Assembly (NCBI GenBank): GCA_964558445.1
Contig: CAZLEA010000003.1
Location: 1-64,000 of the forward strand
DNA: 64,000 bases
Direction: 5' to 3'
Source of the DNA: CAYXVJ01 sp964558445
GTDB lineage: Bacteria; Bacillota; Clostridia; Saccharofermentanales; Fastidiosipilaceae
Positions 15,098 to 23,685 of the stretch are shown one piece after another (position 1 is the first letter of the stretch; every line of letters begins with the position of its first letter). Position numbers and translations under genes: made by a program. A model generated the notes under the pieces. That model was not told the DNA's origin, ran no database searches, and saw only the letters and a list, made by a program, of their open reading frames with translations.

Positions 15098-18079
15098 TTA
15101 TTCGATACTCTTGAGTGATTCGACCATGTCTGTCTTCTGTATCTTGTTATACATCCCGAGGTTTACGCCCAGGGAGAAGACTGTGGTCAGTAAGACGGAG
15201 TAGAGCCAGCTAAGCGGCTTGATGATGCGGCCGAAGTGGGTCAAATCGACCTCGACCGTTGTGATGAGGTAACGGTGCAAGAAGACGCCGGCCAAGAGGC
15301 CAAGTACGATTCCGATCATCATCAAGAAGACGTTCTCGCGGTAGATGTAGCTGGCCAGTTCTTTGCGATTGAAACCCAAGACCTTGAGCGTTGCAATCTC
15401 GCGCTTGCGCTCGCTGATGTTGATGTTGTTGAGGTTATACAGCACCAAGACGGCGAGCAGGCCCGCTGCCAAGATGAGGATAACCACGACCGAATCTAGC
15501 GTCTCCATCGAGCTGGAGAGGTTCTCGGCATGCTGTTCGACGAAGCTGACTTGATTCACATGCTTGATCTTAAGTAGGTCGCTTGCGAGCGCGTCGGCTA
15601 CCTCGCGATCTTCAAGTTTATCGCTGCGTACATAGATACTGTTCCATGTGAAGCGATCGGCATGCTCGAGGTCAAGCGTTTCGAAATAGGCCTGATCCAT
15701 GTAGACGTAGTGGCCGAGATAGTTGAGGGTGACATCAGATACATGAACCGTCACGCTCTCGTCGAAGACATCCGTATCCTCGCCGTTACCCACTGCACTG
15801 CCGCTGACACCGAGGAATTTTGATAAGACGACGTCGTCTCCTGCCTTCACGCCCAAGCGATTGGCAAGCTTCGTCGTCAGTATTACGCCATCGTCATCGA
15901 GTTCGACATGACGTGAACCCAGTGGTGCGGCAAGTTCGATCATGGAGGCGAAATCTTCGCTGCTCTCTGCTACAAGGACAGAGATACCGGAGCTGAAGCT
16001 GATTTCTCTTAGCGGTTTCTTGCGATCTGCGTCCGTAGCCAGTGCCGTGATCTCCTGCCCGTACGCCTGAAGCGTCATTGTATCACCGTCTAGCTCGTCA
16101 ATTCTGGTATTGATCTTCTCGCGATTCAGGTCGCTTATCTCAGAATCCAGCGTCACGACGAGGTCGTAGTGGAAGACGGAATCGAACTGATCGCTCACGA
16201 CAGCCGATAACGAGTCGCGGAGGCCAAACGCGGTTAACAACAGAGCCGTACATCCGCCAATGCCGAAGAGCGTCATAAAGAGGCGCTTCTTGTAGCGAAA
16301 CATATTCCTAAACGAGACCTTGTAAGAGAAGCTCATGCGCTTCCATACGGGTTTGATGGATTCCAGCCAGATCCGTTTACCCGGCTTGGGTGCCGGCGGC
16401 CGCATCAGTTCTGCAGGCGACAAGCGTACGGCAGGGACCGCGGAGAGCAAGACGCCTGAGATTGTTGAGATACAAGCGAAGACAATACCCAGAATAATGA
16501 TGTCCGGATACATCGTGATCAACATGGCCGGAAGCTTATAGATCGTCCCGTACGCATCCATGATGACATAAGGGAAGAAGTAGAGACCGAAGAAGCCGCC
16601 GATCACACCGCCCAAGAGGCTTGCCAAGAGAGCGAACAACAGATATTTGTTTAGCGTCTGGCGGTTACTGTAACCCAGTGCCTTCAGCGTGCCGATCTGA
16701 GAACGCTCATCTTCGACCATACGGCTCATGCTGGTCATGGAGATGAGGGCCGCCACGAGGAAGAAGATCAGAGGGAAGACCCTGCTGATTGCCTCGATGC
16801 GGTCGGCGTTCTCGCCATACGTTACGATGCCGATGTTGGTATCACGGTTTAGTATCGTTACCTCGCCCTTGGGTATGGCAGCGATATCCGCTCTTGCTTC
16901 GGCAATCTCTTCTTCGGCTTCGGCAAACTCGGCTTCGGCTGAGGCCAAGGCTTCGGCGTATTCTCGCTCACCGTCTGTCAAATCGCTTCGGCCTTGTTCA
17001 AGCTTGGCTTCGGCATCCAGGAGGGCGCTTCGGGTCATCTCGATTTGTATCGCGAGAGCCGCTGCCTGTTCTTGATCACCCATGGCTTGGAGCTGCTCTT
17101 GCATCGTTTCCAATTCGGCAAGTGCGTTATAACCGTCATCGATTTCAGCTTGACCGTCTTCGATCGCTTGTTTGGCATCAATTAAATCTTGTTGGCTCTT
17201 GGCGAATTCTTCGTCTGCTTCCTCGCGTGCATCGGCCAGGTCTTGGATGTGAGGCAGAAGCTCCGCTTCTGCCTCTTCGACCAGATCGTCTCGTCTGGCA
17301 AGCACGAGACCCGGCATCAGCATCTCGATTCTGCTTGTGGCACTCGCCAAGGCCTCATCGTATTCCTCATCGTAGGTCGAATAGGCTCTAAGACCGCTGA
17401 TTGTCACGTAGATGTCCGTATAGTAATCGGCATCGAAGGCAGACCATGGAGCATAGATGTAGTAGGACAAGGTACCGGTACCGAGCGTGGTCGGCTCACG
17501 CTCCAAGGAGATATAGGCAGGGGATTGCACGACACCGACGATTGTGGCCTCGTCTAGTGTGTAGATACTGTCATCCGGTCTTGAGAAGGATACCGTATCG
17601 CCGAGTGTATATCCGCTTCGCATAATAAGTTCGTCGTCTACAACGATTTCGTCCGAGGTTTCGGGCCAACGCCCCTCCAGCAGTAGCGGTTTATTCAGTG
17701 CATGCTGATCCGTAGGATCGGGGAGATCATGGATGCGAACGACCGGGGTTTGTTCGCCGTCCTCCAGATAGACGTCGGCGAGGAGTGCGGCAGACAAGTC
17801 TTCGACGATATCAAGCGACTGCAGGGCAACTAGATCCGCTTCTCGCAGTCCGAGGCTCGATACGATACGCAGATCCATGAAATTCTGAGAGTTCAGGAAT
17901 TGATTGGCAGAATCCCTCATATCGGGAGCAGCTGCTCGGATACCCGTGTAGAAGGATACGCCGAGCGCGACGATCAAGAAGAGAGAGAAGAATCTAGCGA
18001 AATTATTCTTGAGTTCCCGGACGAAGTCCTTCGTCAGTGAGCGGCCGTTCAGGGCTTGCCGCTTCCCCGGCGCTACCAT
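15098..18079 (-). CDS. ABC transporter permease with two FtsX-type domains and extracytoplasmic coiled coil
   Basis: A 993-residue permease. The first helix is near residues 30-50 (FSLFLIVALGVSFYTGIRAAA). FtsX-like cores of three helices each occur at about 430-560 (FPLIFFLVAALISMTSMSRMV, then LGYSNRQTLNKY) and at about 875-990 (VVILILAAGLLAVLVLYNL, then LKVLGFNRKELASYIYRENV). Between helix 1 and the first core lies an extracytoplasmic region with a long Ala/Glu-rich coiled coil at about 270-390. This architecture is found in Bacillota MacB-like systems working as envelope or peptide exporters or as wall-remodelling regulators. Its start overlaps the ATPase stop by 7 nt. Substrate unknown. 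Confidence 0.9.
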   Translation of the reverse strand: MVAPGKRQALNGRSLTKDFVRELKNNFARFFSLFLIVALGVSFYTGIRAAAPDMRDSANQFLNSQNFMDLRIVSSLGLREADLVALQSLDIVEDLSAALLADVYLEDGEQTPVVRIHDLPDPTDQHALNKPLLLEGRWPETSDEIVVDDELIMRSGYTLGDTVSFSRPDDSIYTLDEATIVGVVQSPAYISLEREPTTLGTGTLSYYIYAPWSAFDADYYTDIYVTISGLRAYSTYDEEYDEALASATSRIEMLMPGLVLARRDDLVEEAEAELLPHIQDLADAREEADEEFAKSQQDLIDAKQAIEDGQAEIDDGYNALAELETMQEQLQAMGDQEQAAALAIQIEMTRSALLDAEAKLEQGRSDLTDGEREYAEALASAEAEFAEAEEEIAEARADIAAIPKGEVTILNRDTNIGIVTYGENADRIEAISRVFPLIFFLVAALISMTSMSRMVEDERSQIGTLKALGYSNRQTLNKYLLFALLASLLGGVIGGFFGLYFFPYVIMDAYGTIYKLPAMLITMYPDIIILGIVFACISTISGVLLSAVPAVRLSPAELMRPPAPKPGKRIWLESIKPVWKRMSFSYKVSFRNMFRYKKRLFMTLFGIGGCTALLLTAFGLRDSLSAVVSDQFDSVFHYDLVVTLDSEISDLNREKINTRIDELDGDTMTLQAYGQEITALATDADRKKPLREISFSSGISVLVAESSEDFASMIELAAPLGSRHVELDDDGVILTTKLANRLGVKAGDDVVLSKFLGVSGSAVGNGEDTDVFDESVTVHVSDVTLNYLGHYVYMDQAYFETLDLEHADRFTWNSIYVRSDKLEDREVADALASDLLKIKHVNQVSFVEQHAENLSSSMETLDSVVVILILAAGLLAVLVLYNLNNINISERKREIATLKVLGFNRKELASYIYRENVFLMMIGIVLGLLAGVFLHRYLITTVEVDLTHFGRIIKPLSWLYSVLLTTVFSLGVNLGMYNKIQKTDMVESLKSIE

Positions 18080-18804
18080 CTTATGTCCGCCGCTGACATG
18101 GGTGTGGGATTCAAGTGAATATCCGAGATAGTGCCGTTCTTCACATGTATCACCTTGTTGCCGAGCGGTATCAAGGCCGTATTATGTGTGATGACGACTA
18201 CAGTCATGCCGTTATCTCTGGACTGAGTCTGCAGGATCTCAAGCACATGACGTCCCGTATCGTCATCTAGTGCACCGGTCGGTTCATCGCAGAGCAAGAG
18301 TCTGGGGTTCTTCGCCAGCGCACGAGCGATCGCAACGCGTTGTTGCTCACCGCCGGACAGCTGAGCGGGGAAATTGTTTAGCCTCTTAGAGAGTCCTACG
18401 TTTGACAGCACTTCGGCCGGATCCAGTGCATCCTCACAGATTTCTGTGGCGAGTTCGACGTTCTCCAATGCCGTTAAGTTCGGTACCAGGTTATAAAACT
18501 GGAAGACGAAGCCGGTCGTGTTTCGCCTATATAAGGAGAGTTCGCGTGCAGAATAACGGGCGATATCTCGGTGATCGATAATCACTTCGCCGCTTGTCGG
18601 TGCATCGAGGCCGCCCATGATGTTCAGAATCGTGGTCTTGCCGGCACCGGAGGGGCCGACAACGATGACGAAGTCGCCCTCATCGATCGTGAAGTTGACC
18701 TTTGTCAACGCCTTGGTTTCAATCTTGCCGCTGCGATAGGACTTGCTTACATCGCTTAAGCTTATGAATGGGCTGCTCTCCTTCGTTGTTTCGTTTGTGC
18801 CCAA
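18073..18804 (-). CDS. ABC transporter ATP-binding protein, MacB/LolD type
   Basis: The ATPase partner of the downstream FtsX-type permease. It has Walker A GPSGAGKTT, the LolD-family stretch NTTGFVFQFYNLVPNLTALENVELA, signature LSGGEQQRVAIARAL, Walker B LLLCDEPTGALD and H-loop VVVITHN. The family couples ATP hydrolysis to mechanotransmission by FtsX-type permeases rather than ordinary transport. TTG 18804 is preferred because AGGAG lies 8 nt before it; ATG 18852 in the same frame has AAGG directly abutting it, but would give a 259-residue protein and remains possible. Upstream is the folT gene region, from which it is unlinked. Confidence 0.9.
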   Translation of the reverse strand: MGTNETTKESSPFISLSDVSKSYRSGKIETKALTKVNFTIDEGDFVIVVGPSGAGKTTILNIMGGLDAPTSGEVIIDHRDIARYSARELSLYRRNTTGFVFQFYNLVPNLTALENVELATEICEDALDPAEVLSNVGLSKRLNNFPAQLSGGEQQRVAIARALAKNPRLLLCDEPTGALDDDTGRHVLEILQTQSRDNGMTVVVITHNTALIPLGNKVIHVKNGTISDIHLNPTPMSAADIRW

Positions 18805-18931
18805 TACCTCATCTCCTCTTCTATCGTTATCTTGGTAGGAATCATCTATCATCCTTCATTGTACCGAATCTGAGGAAATAATCATGTTCTAAAGGTAAAC
18901 AATAATCGAACCAACTATCACAAACGTCGTC

Positions 18932-19537
18932 TTATGCGCTCTTGGCACGTAGTAAGCGAGCAGCGCCTGCTCGCTCCAGCGCAGGGAGCAAGACCGCGAG
19001 GATGACGAAGTGTGCTACAGCGTTGGCCAAGACGGCAACGAGGCGTGTTACGAGCAGCGTCTTATAGTCCGTGCCGAGCATCTGGCTGAGCCAGAGCGTA
19101 TTCAAGAAGACCGAGCAGATCACGGTGATCATCAAGGTGGTCACGAAGGCGATGCGAATTTGTGTCAGGTGATATTTGTCTTTGTCCTTGGTCTCCTTAG
19201 ACAAGAAGAGCCTTGCAATTAGGGCCGGGATCACGCCGTTTAGTATGGCGCTCAGTGTGAAACCGATGTGGTAGGTGCCGACCGGATTCAGGGCGAAGCC
19301 GAGCGGGTCACCGATCAGGCCAACAGCAGCGCCCCAGATGGGCCCGAGGAAGATACCTGCAAGCTGTATAGGTAAGGAGCCGAAGCCGATGCGAATCGAC
19401 GGGACCGGATAGATAGAGACATAGCGGGTCAAGATGATGGACAGAGACATGAAGAGTGCGGCCAGTGAGAGTTTCAACAGGTGCAGGCGATAATCGGCTC
19501 TGGCCGGTGTGCCGTTACGATTGTGAGTATGTTTCAT
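18932..19537 (-). CDS. folT: Folate family ECF transporter S component
   Basis: A 201-residue, roughly six-helix membrane protein. The conserved stretch SIRIGFGSLPIQLAGIFLGP followed by IWGAAVGLIGDPLGFALNP and YHIGFTLSAILNG is the characteristic FolT pattern. It would bind reduced folate at the membrane and pair with a shared EcfAA'T energising module encoded elsewhere. ATG 19537 is used; GGAGG lies 8 nt upstream, and the in-frame TTG just before it is less well spaced. A tetrahydrofolate riboswitch occupies the leader, which independently supports the folate assignment. Confidence 0.93.
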   Translation of the reverse strand: MKHTHNRNGTPARADYRLHLLKLSLAALFMSLSIILTRYVSIYPVPSIRIGFGSLPIQLAGIFLGPIWGAAVGLIGDPLGFALNPVGTYHIGFTLSAILNGVIPALIARLFLSKETKDKDKYHLTQIRIAFVTTLMITVICSVFLNTLWLSQMLGTDYKTLLVTRLVAVLANAVAHFVILAVLLPALERAGAARLLRAKSA

Positions 19538-19545
19538 CAAAAAAT

Positions 19546-19706
19546 CCTCCTATGGATCAATTCTGTTCACATAGAAGGGGTCTGGGCCGATCGGCCGGTT
19601 GTTGATCTATGTGACAGCGGACGCGACGGCTTACCGCGGGTTTCCCCTTCGTCCGAGGTCAACTTCCCATCCCTCGACACTTAACGCAAGCAATCTACTC
19701 TGCCAC
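19546..19706 (-). promoter_or_regulatory. Tetrahydrofolate (THF) riboswitch with translational expression platform
   Basis: On the minus strand from 19706 the order of conserved segments matches the THF aptamer: P1 GTGGCAG, then AGAGTAGA, GCGTTAAGTGT, GAGGGATGGGA, GACCTCGGACGAAG, GGAAACC, GCGGT, GCGTCCGCT and P1' CTGTCAC (to 19611). Downstream, CACATAGA (19613-19606, overlapping P1') can pair with TCTATGTG (19575-19568). The segment CCTTCTATG (19578-19570) can instead pair with CATAGGAGG (19554-19546), which contains the ribosome site of folT. Ligand-stabilised P1 would thus favour sequestration of the ribosome site, an OFF switch. Confidence 0.92.
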
Positions 19707-19792
19707 GACAAATATACGATCTGTCGATAGCGCAAGTCTAGCACGATCGTGATCGTTTGAGTAGGGATTAAGATACGGGTATAGGTGGAGGA

Positions 19793-21193
19793 TTAATCCA
19801 GTACGTTTCTATGAAGCCACTTGTTGCCCCACATACGACTAACAAAGAAAATGCCGCGGAAGACCCAATCCGCATACATCGCAAGCCAGATGCCCATGAC
19901 ACCAAGCGACAGAACTTGGGTGAAGACGTAGCTCAGAAGAATGCGCAAGAGCCAGATGCTGATGATAGAGATGATCATCGTGTAGCGCACATCACCCGCA
20001 CCGCGGAGGCCTGAGGGGACGACAAACGAAGAGGTCCAGAAGACCGGCATGGCGATCAGGTAGGACGTCAGAATCGGTATGGCTGCTGCTTGAGTGTCGA
20101 GGTCGTTTGTGTAGAGACTCAGTAGTGGGCGCTGGAGCGGGAAGAAGATGAAGAAGGATATGAGCAGCAACATGATGCTACTGAGATAGATGAACTTCAG
20201 TACCTTCTTGGTGGCGGGCTTGTCGCCTTGGCCGTAGGTCTGACCGACCAGAGTGGTTGCGATAATCGAGAGGGCGCTGCCGGGTATGAGAAGAAGCGAT
20301 GTTGCGGAGTTGGCCACTGTGTTGGCCGCAATTGCGGTTGTGCCCAGCGACATGATATAGGTTTGGACCAGTAGCTTGCCGCCGTTGAACATCAACTGCT
20401 CCGCACCGGCCGGCACGCCGAGGTTGAAGATACGGCCGAGCATCCGCCCATCGAAGCGAAACAGGCTTCGTTCGCGCAGATTGATACTGCGGTTACCGCG
20501 GAAGAGTACGAACAAGACGAGCGTCATGCCGATGCTCTGAGCGGATAGGAGAGCGATCGCGGCACCGCGTACGCCGAGTCCCGAGAATTGCAAGCGTGTG
20601 AAGATAAGCGGAATATCGAAACCATAGATGAAGATGTAGCCCAGTACGACGTTGCACAGGTTCATAAAGGTAGAAATCAGCATGGGCGTCTTGACGTCGC
20701 CCGCACCGCGTAGGATACCGAAGCCCATGGTCGTTACGGCGACCGGTATGAAGTAGAAGACTACGATACTCAGATATTGGACGGCATAGTCCAAGACTTC
20801 TGGATCCGCCTCGCCGAAGAGGCCCTGGATGATTCGATGACGGAAGATGAAGATGCCGATCGTGACCGCAATACTAATTGAGCCGGTGGCCATCAGTGCG
20901 GAGGCTGTCGCCTTGTTCGCCTTGTGGTATTCGCCGCGGCCGATATATTGGGCAACGACGACCGTACCGCCGATCGACAGGGCGGAGAAGACGGAGATGA
21001 CTACGTTGATGATGGTGCCGTCGGTACCGATGGCGGAGATGGCCTCGAGGCCGAGGCGAGAGGCGAGCATCGTATTGATGACGGCCATGATGGTGATGAA
21101 GAACTGCTCGATGAGGACCGGAAGGAATAGGCGGATCAAGCGCGTAGACGATTCGCGTAATTCTGATAGGACCTCTGCGATATGCTTCTTCAT
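19793..21193 (-). CDS. MATE family efflux transporter
   Basis: A 466-residue, 12-helix MATE protein of the NorM/DinF-like group. Two homologous halves are visible: LFLPVLIEQFFITIMAVINTMLASRLG at the start of the first, and LGVPAGAEQLMFNGGKLLVQTYIMSLG at the start of the second. It would export cationic compounds or metabolites in exchange for Na+ or H+. GGGGGAGG precedes the ATG. It stands alone on the minus strand between the RDD protein gene and the folT leader. No regulator is adjacent. Confidence 0.92.
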   Translation of the reverse strand: MKKHIAEVLSELRESSTRLIRLFLPVLIEQFFITIMAVINTMLASRLGLEAISAIGTDGTIINVVISVFSALSIGGTVVVAQYIGRGEYHKANKATASALMATGSISIAVTIGIFIFRHRIIQGLFGEADPEVLDYAVQYLSIVVFYFIPVAVTTMGFGILRGAGDVKTPMLISTFMNLCNVVLGYIFIYGFDIPLIFTRLQFSGLGVRGAAIALLSAQSIGMTLVLFVLFRGNRSINLRERSLFRFDGRMLGRIFNLGVPAGAEQLMFNGGKLLVQTYIMSLGTTAIAANTVANSATSLLLIPGSALSIIATTLVGQTYGQGDKPATKKVLKFIYLSSIMLLLISFFIFFPLQRPLLSLYTNDLDTQAAAIPILTSYLIAMPVFWTSSFVVPSGLRGAGDVRYTMIISIISIWLLRILLSYVFTQVLSLGVMGIWLAMYADWVFRGIFFVSRMWGNKWLHRNVLD

Positions 21194-21319
21194 ACGGATA
21201 GCCTCCCCCGAAACGTCCTCATATGCTTATTGGTATTATGCCACAGTGGACATAAATAGACGACCCCTCCGCCCCGTAGGGCAGGAAGAGCCGTCGCCCC
21301 TTACTCCAACAATACTATT

Positions 21320-22132
21320 CTAAAATGCTTTCTCACTTATGACAAGGCTTCCGGCCATATAATCATGTATCCCTTGGCGCTTGTCGGTGACGAGAATCAT
21401 GACGGCGGAGACCCAGATTGTGATACCGGAGGTGAAGATGGAGAGCAGTGTGAAGCCCACGGCTCCGCGCAGGAGCTGCCCGCCCGTGCTGAGGTAGTGC
21501 CCGTCTTCAGAGACCGCACGCATCTTCAGCATCTTCTTGCCGAGTGTCTGCCCCTTGGTGAGGACCGGGATTACACCGTAATAGAGGATTTGGATCACTG
21601 CACTGATAACGGTGATGCCGATGATCCAGAGGAAGAACGTGGAGAAGAACTCGTTGAATACCTGAGTGGGAAGGTAGCTCGGATCATCGAAGTTGCCATA
21701 GTATGCCATCTCTTCGAAGAGCATGATGAATCGAGGCATGGTCTGGAACAGCATGATGAGCATAACGATTAGCATCGGTATGCCTGCGATGACGTTATCG
21801 ATGAAGTAGGCGCCGACACGGCTCCCCTTGGAAGCTAGCTTCACGAGGCGCTTCTCACCGCCCGGATACTCCATCAACAAGACATCGTCTGCTTGCTGAG
21901 GCGGATAACCCTGATAGGGNNNNNNNNNNNNNNNNNNNNNNNNNNNNNNNNNNNNNNNNNNNNNNNNNNNNNNNNNNNNNNNNNNNNNNNNNNNNNNNNN
22001 NNNNNNNNNNNNNNNNNNNGCCTGGTAGGGTGCCTGATTGGGTGCTCCGTAATTCGCTTGTCCGTAGTAGCTTGGCGGTACTTGCTCGTTTGGATTTGGC
22101 TGCTGATTCACTTGGTTGAATTCATCTGACAT
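21320..22132 (-). CDS. RDD family membrane protein with gapped low-complexity N-terminus
   Basis: The readable part shows an Asn/Gln/Pro/Tyr-rich N-terminus (NQVNQQPNPNEQVPPSYYGQ), a 100-N assembly gap, and then an RDD domain: SRVGAYFIDNVIAGIPMLIVM, two further hydrophobic stretches, and GQTLGKKMLKMRAVSEDG. RDD proteins are three-helix membrane proteins of unclear role, in some cases linked to ion or osmotic homeostasis. ATG 22132 is chosen because GGGAG lies 8 nt upstream; a GTG at 22141 is in frame. True length is unknown because the gap falls in a PYQ-type repeat that assemblers collapse. Confidence 0.82.
   Translation of the reverse strand: MSDEFNQVNQQPNPNEQVPPSYYGQANYGAPNQAPYQXXXXXXXXXXXXXXXXXXXXXXXXXXXXXXXXXXPYQGYPPQQADDVLLMEYPGGEKRLVKLASKGSRVGAYFIDNVIAGIPMLIVMLIMLFQTMPRFIMLFEEMAYYGNFDDPSYLPTQVFNEFFSTFFLWIIGITVISAVIQILYYGVIPVLTKGQTLGKKMLKMRAVSEDGHYLSTGGQLLRGAVGFTLLSIFTSGITIWVSAVMILVTDKRQGIHDYMAGSLVISEKAF
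21920..22019. other. Assembly gap (100 N) in a low-complexity repeat
   Basis: Exactly 100 N, a scaffold placeholder. The flanks encode similar PYQG/PYQA units but are not identical copies, so sequence is truly missing here. Confidence 0.95.
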
Positions 22133-22284
22133 AGGATTCACTCCCTTCCTGTTGCGTGTGAATTACATCTATTATAGTCCATTCTTGCTTGCTCTTGTGT
22201 ACTTGCCTTGCTAACATAAGCTAAACCTAATAATTCAAACGAAGCAACATATCCTGTGATGAATCGCCGGGGAGGACTTGGCTT

Positions 22285-23685
22285 ATGTCCGATTTGCATC
22301 AGATATCTAAGAGACGATTGCAGAGGAATCGCTTTGCCTTCGGACTCGGAACAGTGGGCCGCGATATGGTGGCTGCTATGGTCAGCATGTATTTGATCTA
22401 TTATGCGACCGACGTTCTGCAAGTTTCGGAGCAAACACTCAAGATGATTGTCGCCGTGACCGTCTTCATGCGTATCTTCGATGGGCTAAACGATCCGTTT
22501 ATGGGTACGCTGGTCGATAACACGAGGAGTCGATACGGCAAGTTCAAGCCTTGGATGCTGGGTGGTGCGGTCTTCTGGGCTGTCTTCCATGTCTTGATGT
22601 TCTTGGATACGGGCCTGCGCGGTGTCCCCTATGTCATTAGCTTCACACTCTTCTATATCGGTTGGGAGATCTCATATACGGCCAACGATATCTCTTACTG
22701 GTCTATGATTCCCGCCCTCACAAGATCTCAGAGCGAGAGAGAGAAGGTCGGTGCGGTCGCGAGGGTCTGCGCCTCGATCGGTATGTTCTCGCTCGTCGTT
22801 TCGATTATCCCGCTGACGAATGCGCTGGGTTCGCGTCTGGGAAACTTGCAACATGCCTGGCTGCTACTCGCGTTTGCCACATCTGTCTTGATGCTACTCT
22901 TCCAGCTGGTCACAGTGATCTTCGCGAAGGAGGAAGTGTTTCGTGCGGAACCGGAGGAACAGACACGGTTTCGCGAGATCAGTGCCCTGATCTTACGTAA
23001 CGATCAATTGCTCGTGATTACGCTGGCGATGCTCTTCTTCATGGCGGGTTATACGCTCACGACAAGCCTCGGCATCTACTATTTCAAATATATCTACGGG
23101 GATGAGAATATGTATGCGATATTCGCCCTAGTTCTTGGCATATCACAGATTGCAGGGCTTGCCCTCTTCCCGTTGTTGGCGGCCAAGCTTAAGCGCGGTG
23201 TGCTGTTTCTCGTGGGGATCACGCTTGTGTTGCTGGGGTATGCGGTGTTCTATTTCTCCCCGCTTAACATGCTGCCGATCGGTTTGGCAGGTGTGTTGCT
23301 ATTTGTCGGTCAAGCGTTTATCCAGCTTCTGATGCTGCTCTATATCGCGGACGCGGTAGAGTATGGGCAGTGGAAGTTTGGGAGGCGAAATGAGAGCGTG
23401 ACCTTCTCTTTGCAACCGTTGATCTACAAGATATCAAATGCGATGGCTAACTTGCTGCTGGGCGTGACGCTGTTTGTTGCCAAGATCGGGCAAGCGGAGA
23501 GCAAGGCGGACCTGACCGTGCGGGATATGGCGGTATTCAAGGTGTTTATGCTGTTTGTACCGGCTGTGTTGGTGGCGATCTCAGCGGTCTTGATTCATAA
23601 GTTCTACAAGATTGATGAAGTATTCTATGCCCGGATCTTGGCCGACAACAAGGCTATGGAGGAGAAGAGAGATGAATATCGATGA
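22285..23685 (+). CDS. GPH-family sugar:cation symporter
   Basis: A 466-residue, 12-helix transporter of the glycoside-pentoside-hexuronide family (MelB-like). The N-terminus (FGLGTVGRDMVAAMVSMYLIYYATDVL) and the loop DGLNDPFMGTLVDNTRSRYGKFKPWML carry the family's two conserved motifs; the Asp residues in the latter usually participate in cation coupling. GGAGG lies 9 nt before the ATG. It overlaps the GH13 glucosidase gene by 14 nt, so transport and hydrolysis of an alpha-glucoside are coupled. The exact sugar is not deducible. Confidence 0.9.
   Translation: MSDLHQISKRRLQRNRFAFGLGTVGRDMVAAMVSMYLIYYATDVLQVSEQTLKMIVAVTVFMRIFDGLNDPFMGTLVDNTRSRYGKFKPWMLGGAVFWAVFHVLMFLDTGLRGVPYVISFTLFYIGWEISYTANDISYWSMIPALTRSQSEREKVGAVARVCASIGMFSLVVSIIPLTNALGSRLGNLQHAWLLLAFATSVLMLLFQLVTVIFAKEEVFRAEPEEQTRFREISALILRNDQLLVITLAMLFFMAGYTLTTSLGIYYFKYIYGDENMYAIFALVLGISQIAGLALFPLLAAKLKRGVLFLVGITLVLLGYAVFYFSPLNMLPIGLAGVLLFVGQAFIQLLMLLYIADAVEYGQWKFGRRNESVTFSLQPLIYKISNAMANLLLGVTLFVAKIGQAESKADLTVRDMAVFKVFMLFVPAVLVAISAVLIHKFYKIDEVFYARILADNKAMEEKRDEYR

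Noticed and set aside
21245..21300. G/C-rich inverted repeat between the RDD and MATE genes
   Set aside because: Strongly folding on the minus strand but with several mismatches and no T run; could be a terminator, but support is weak.
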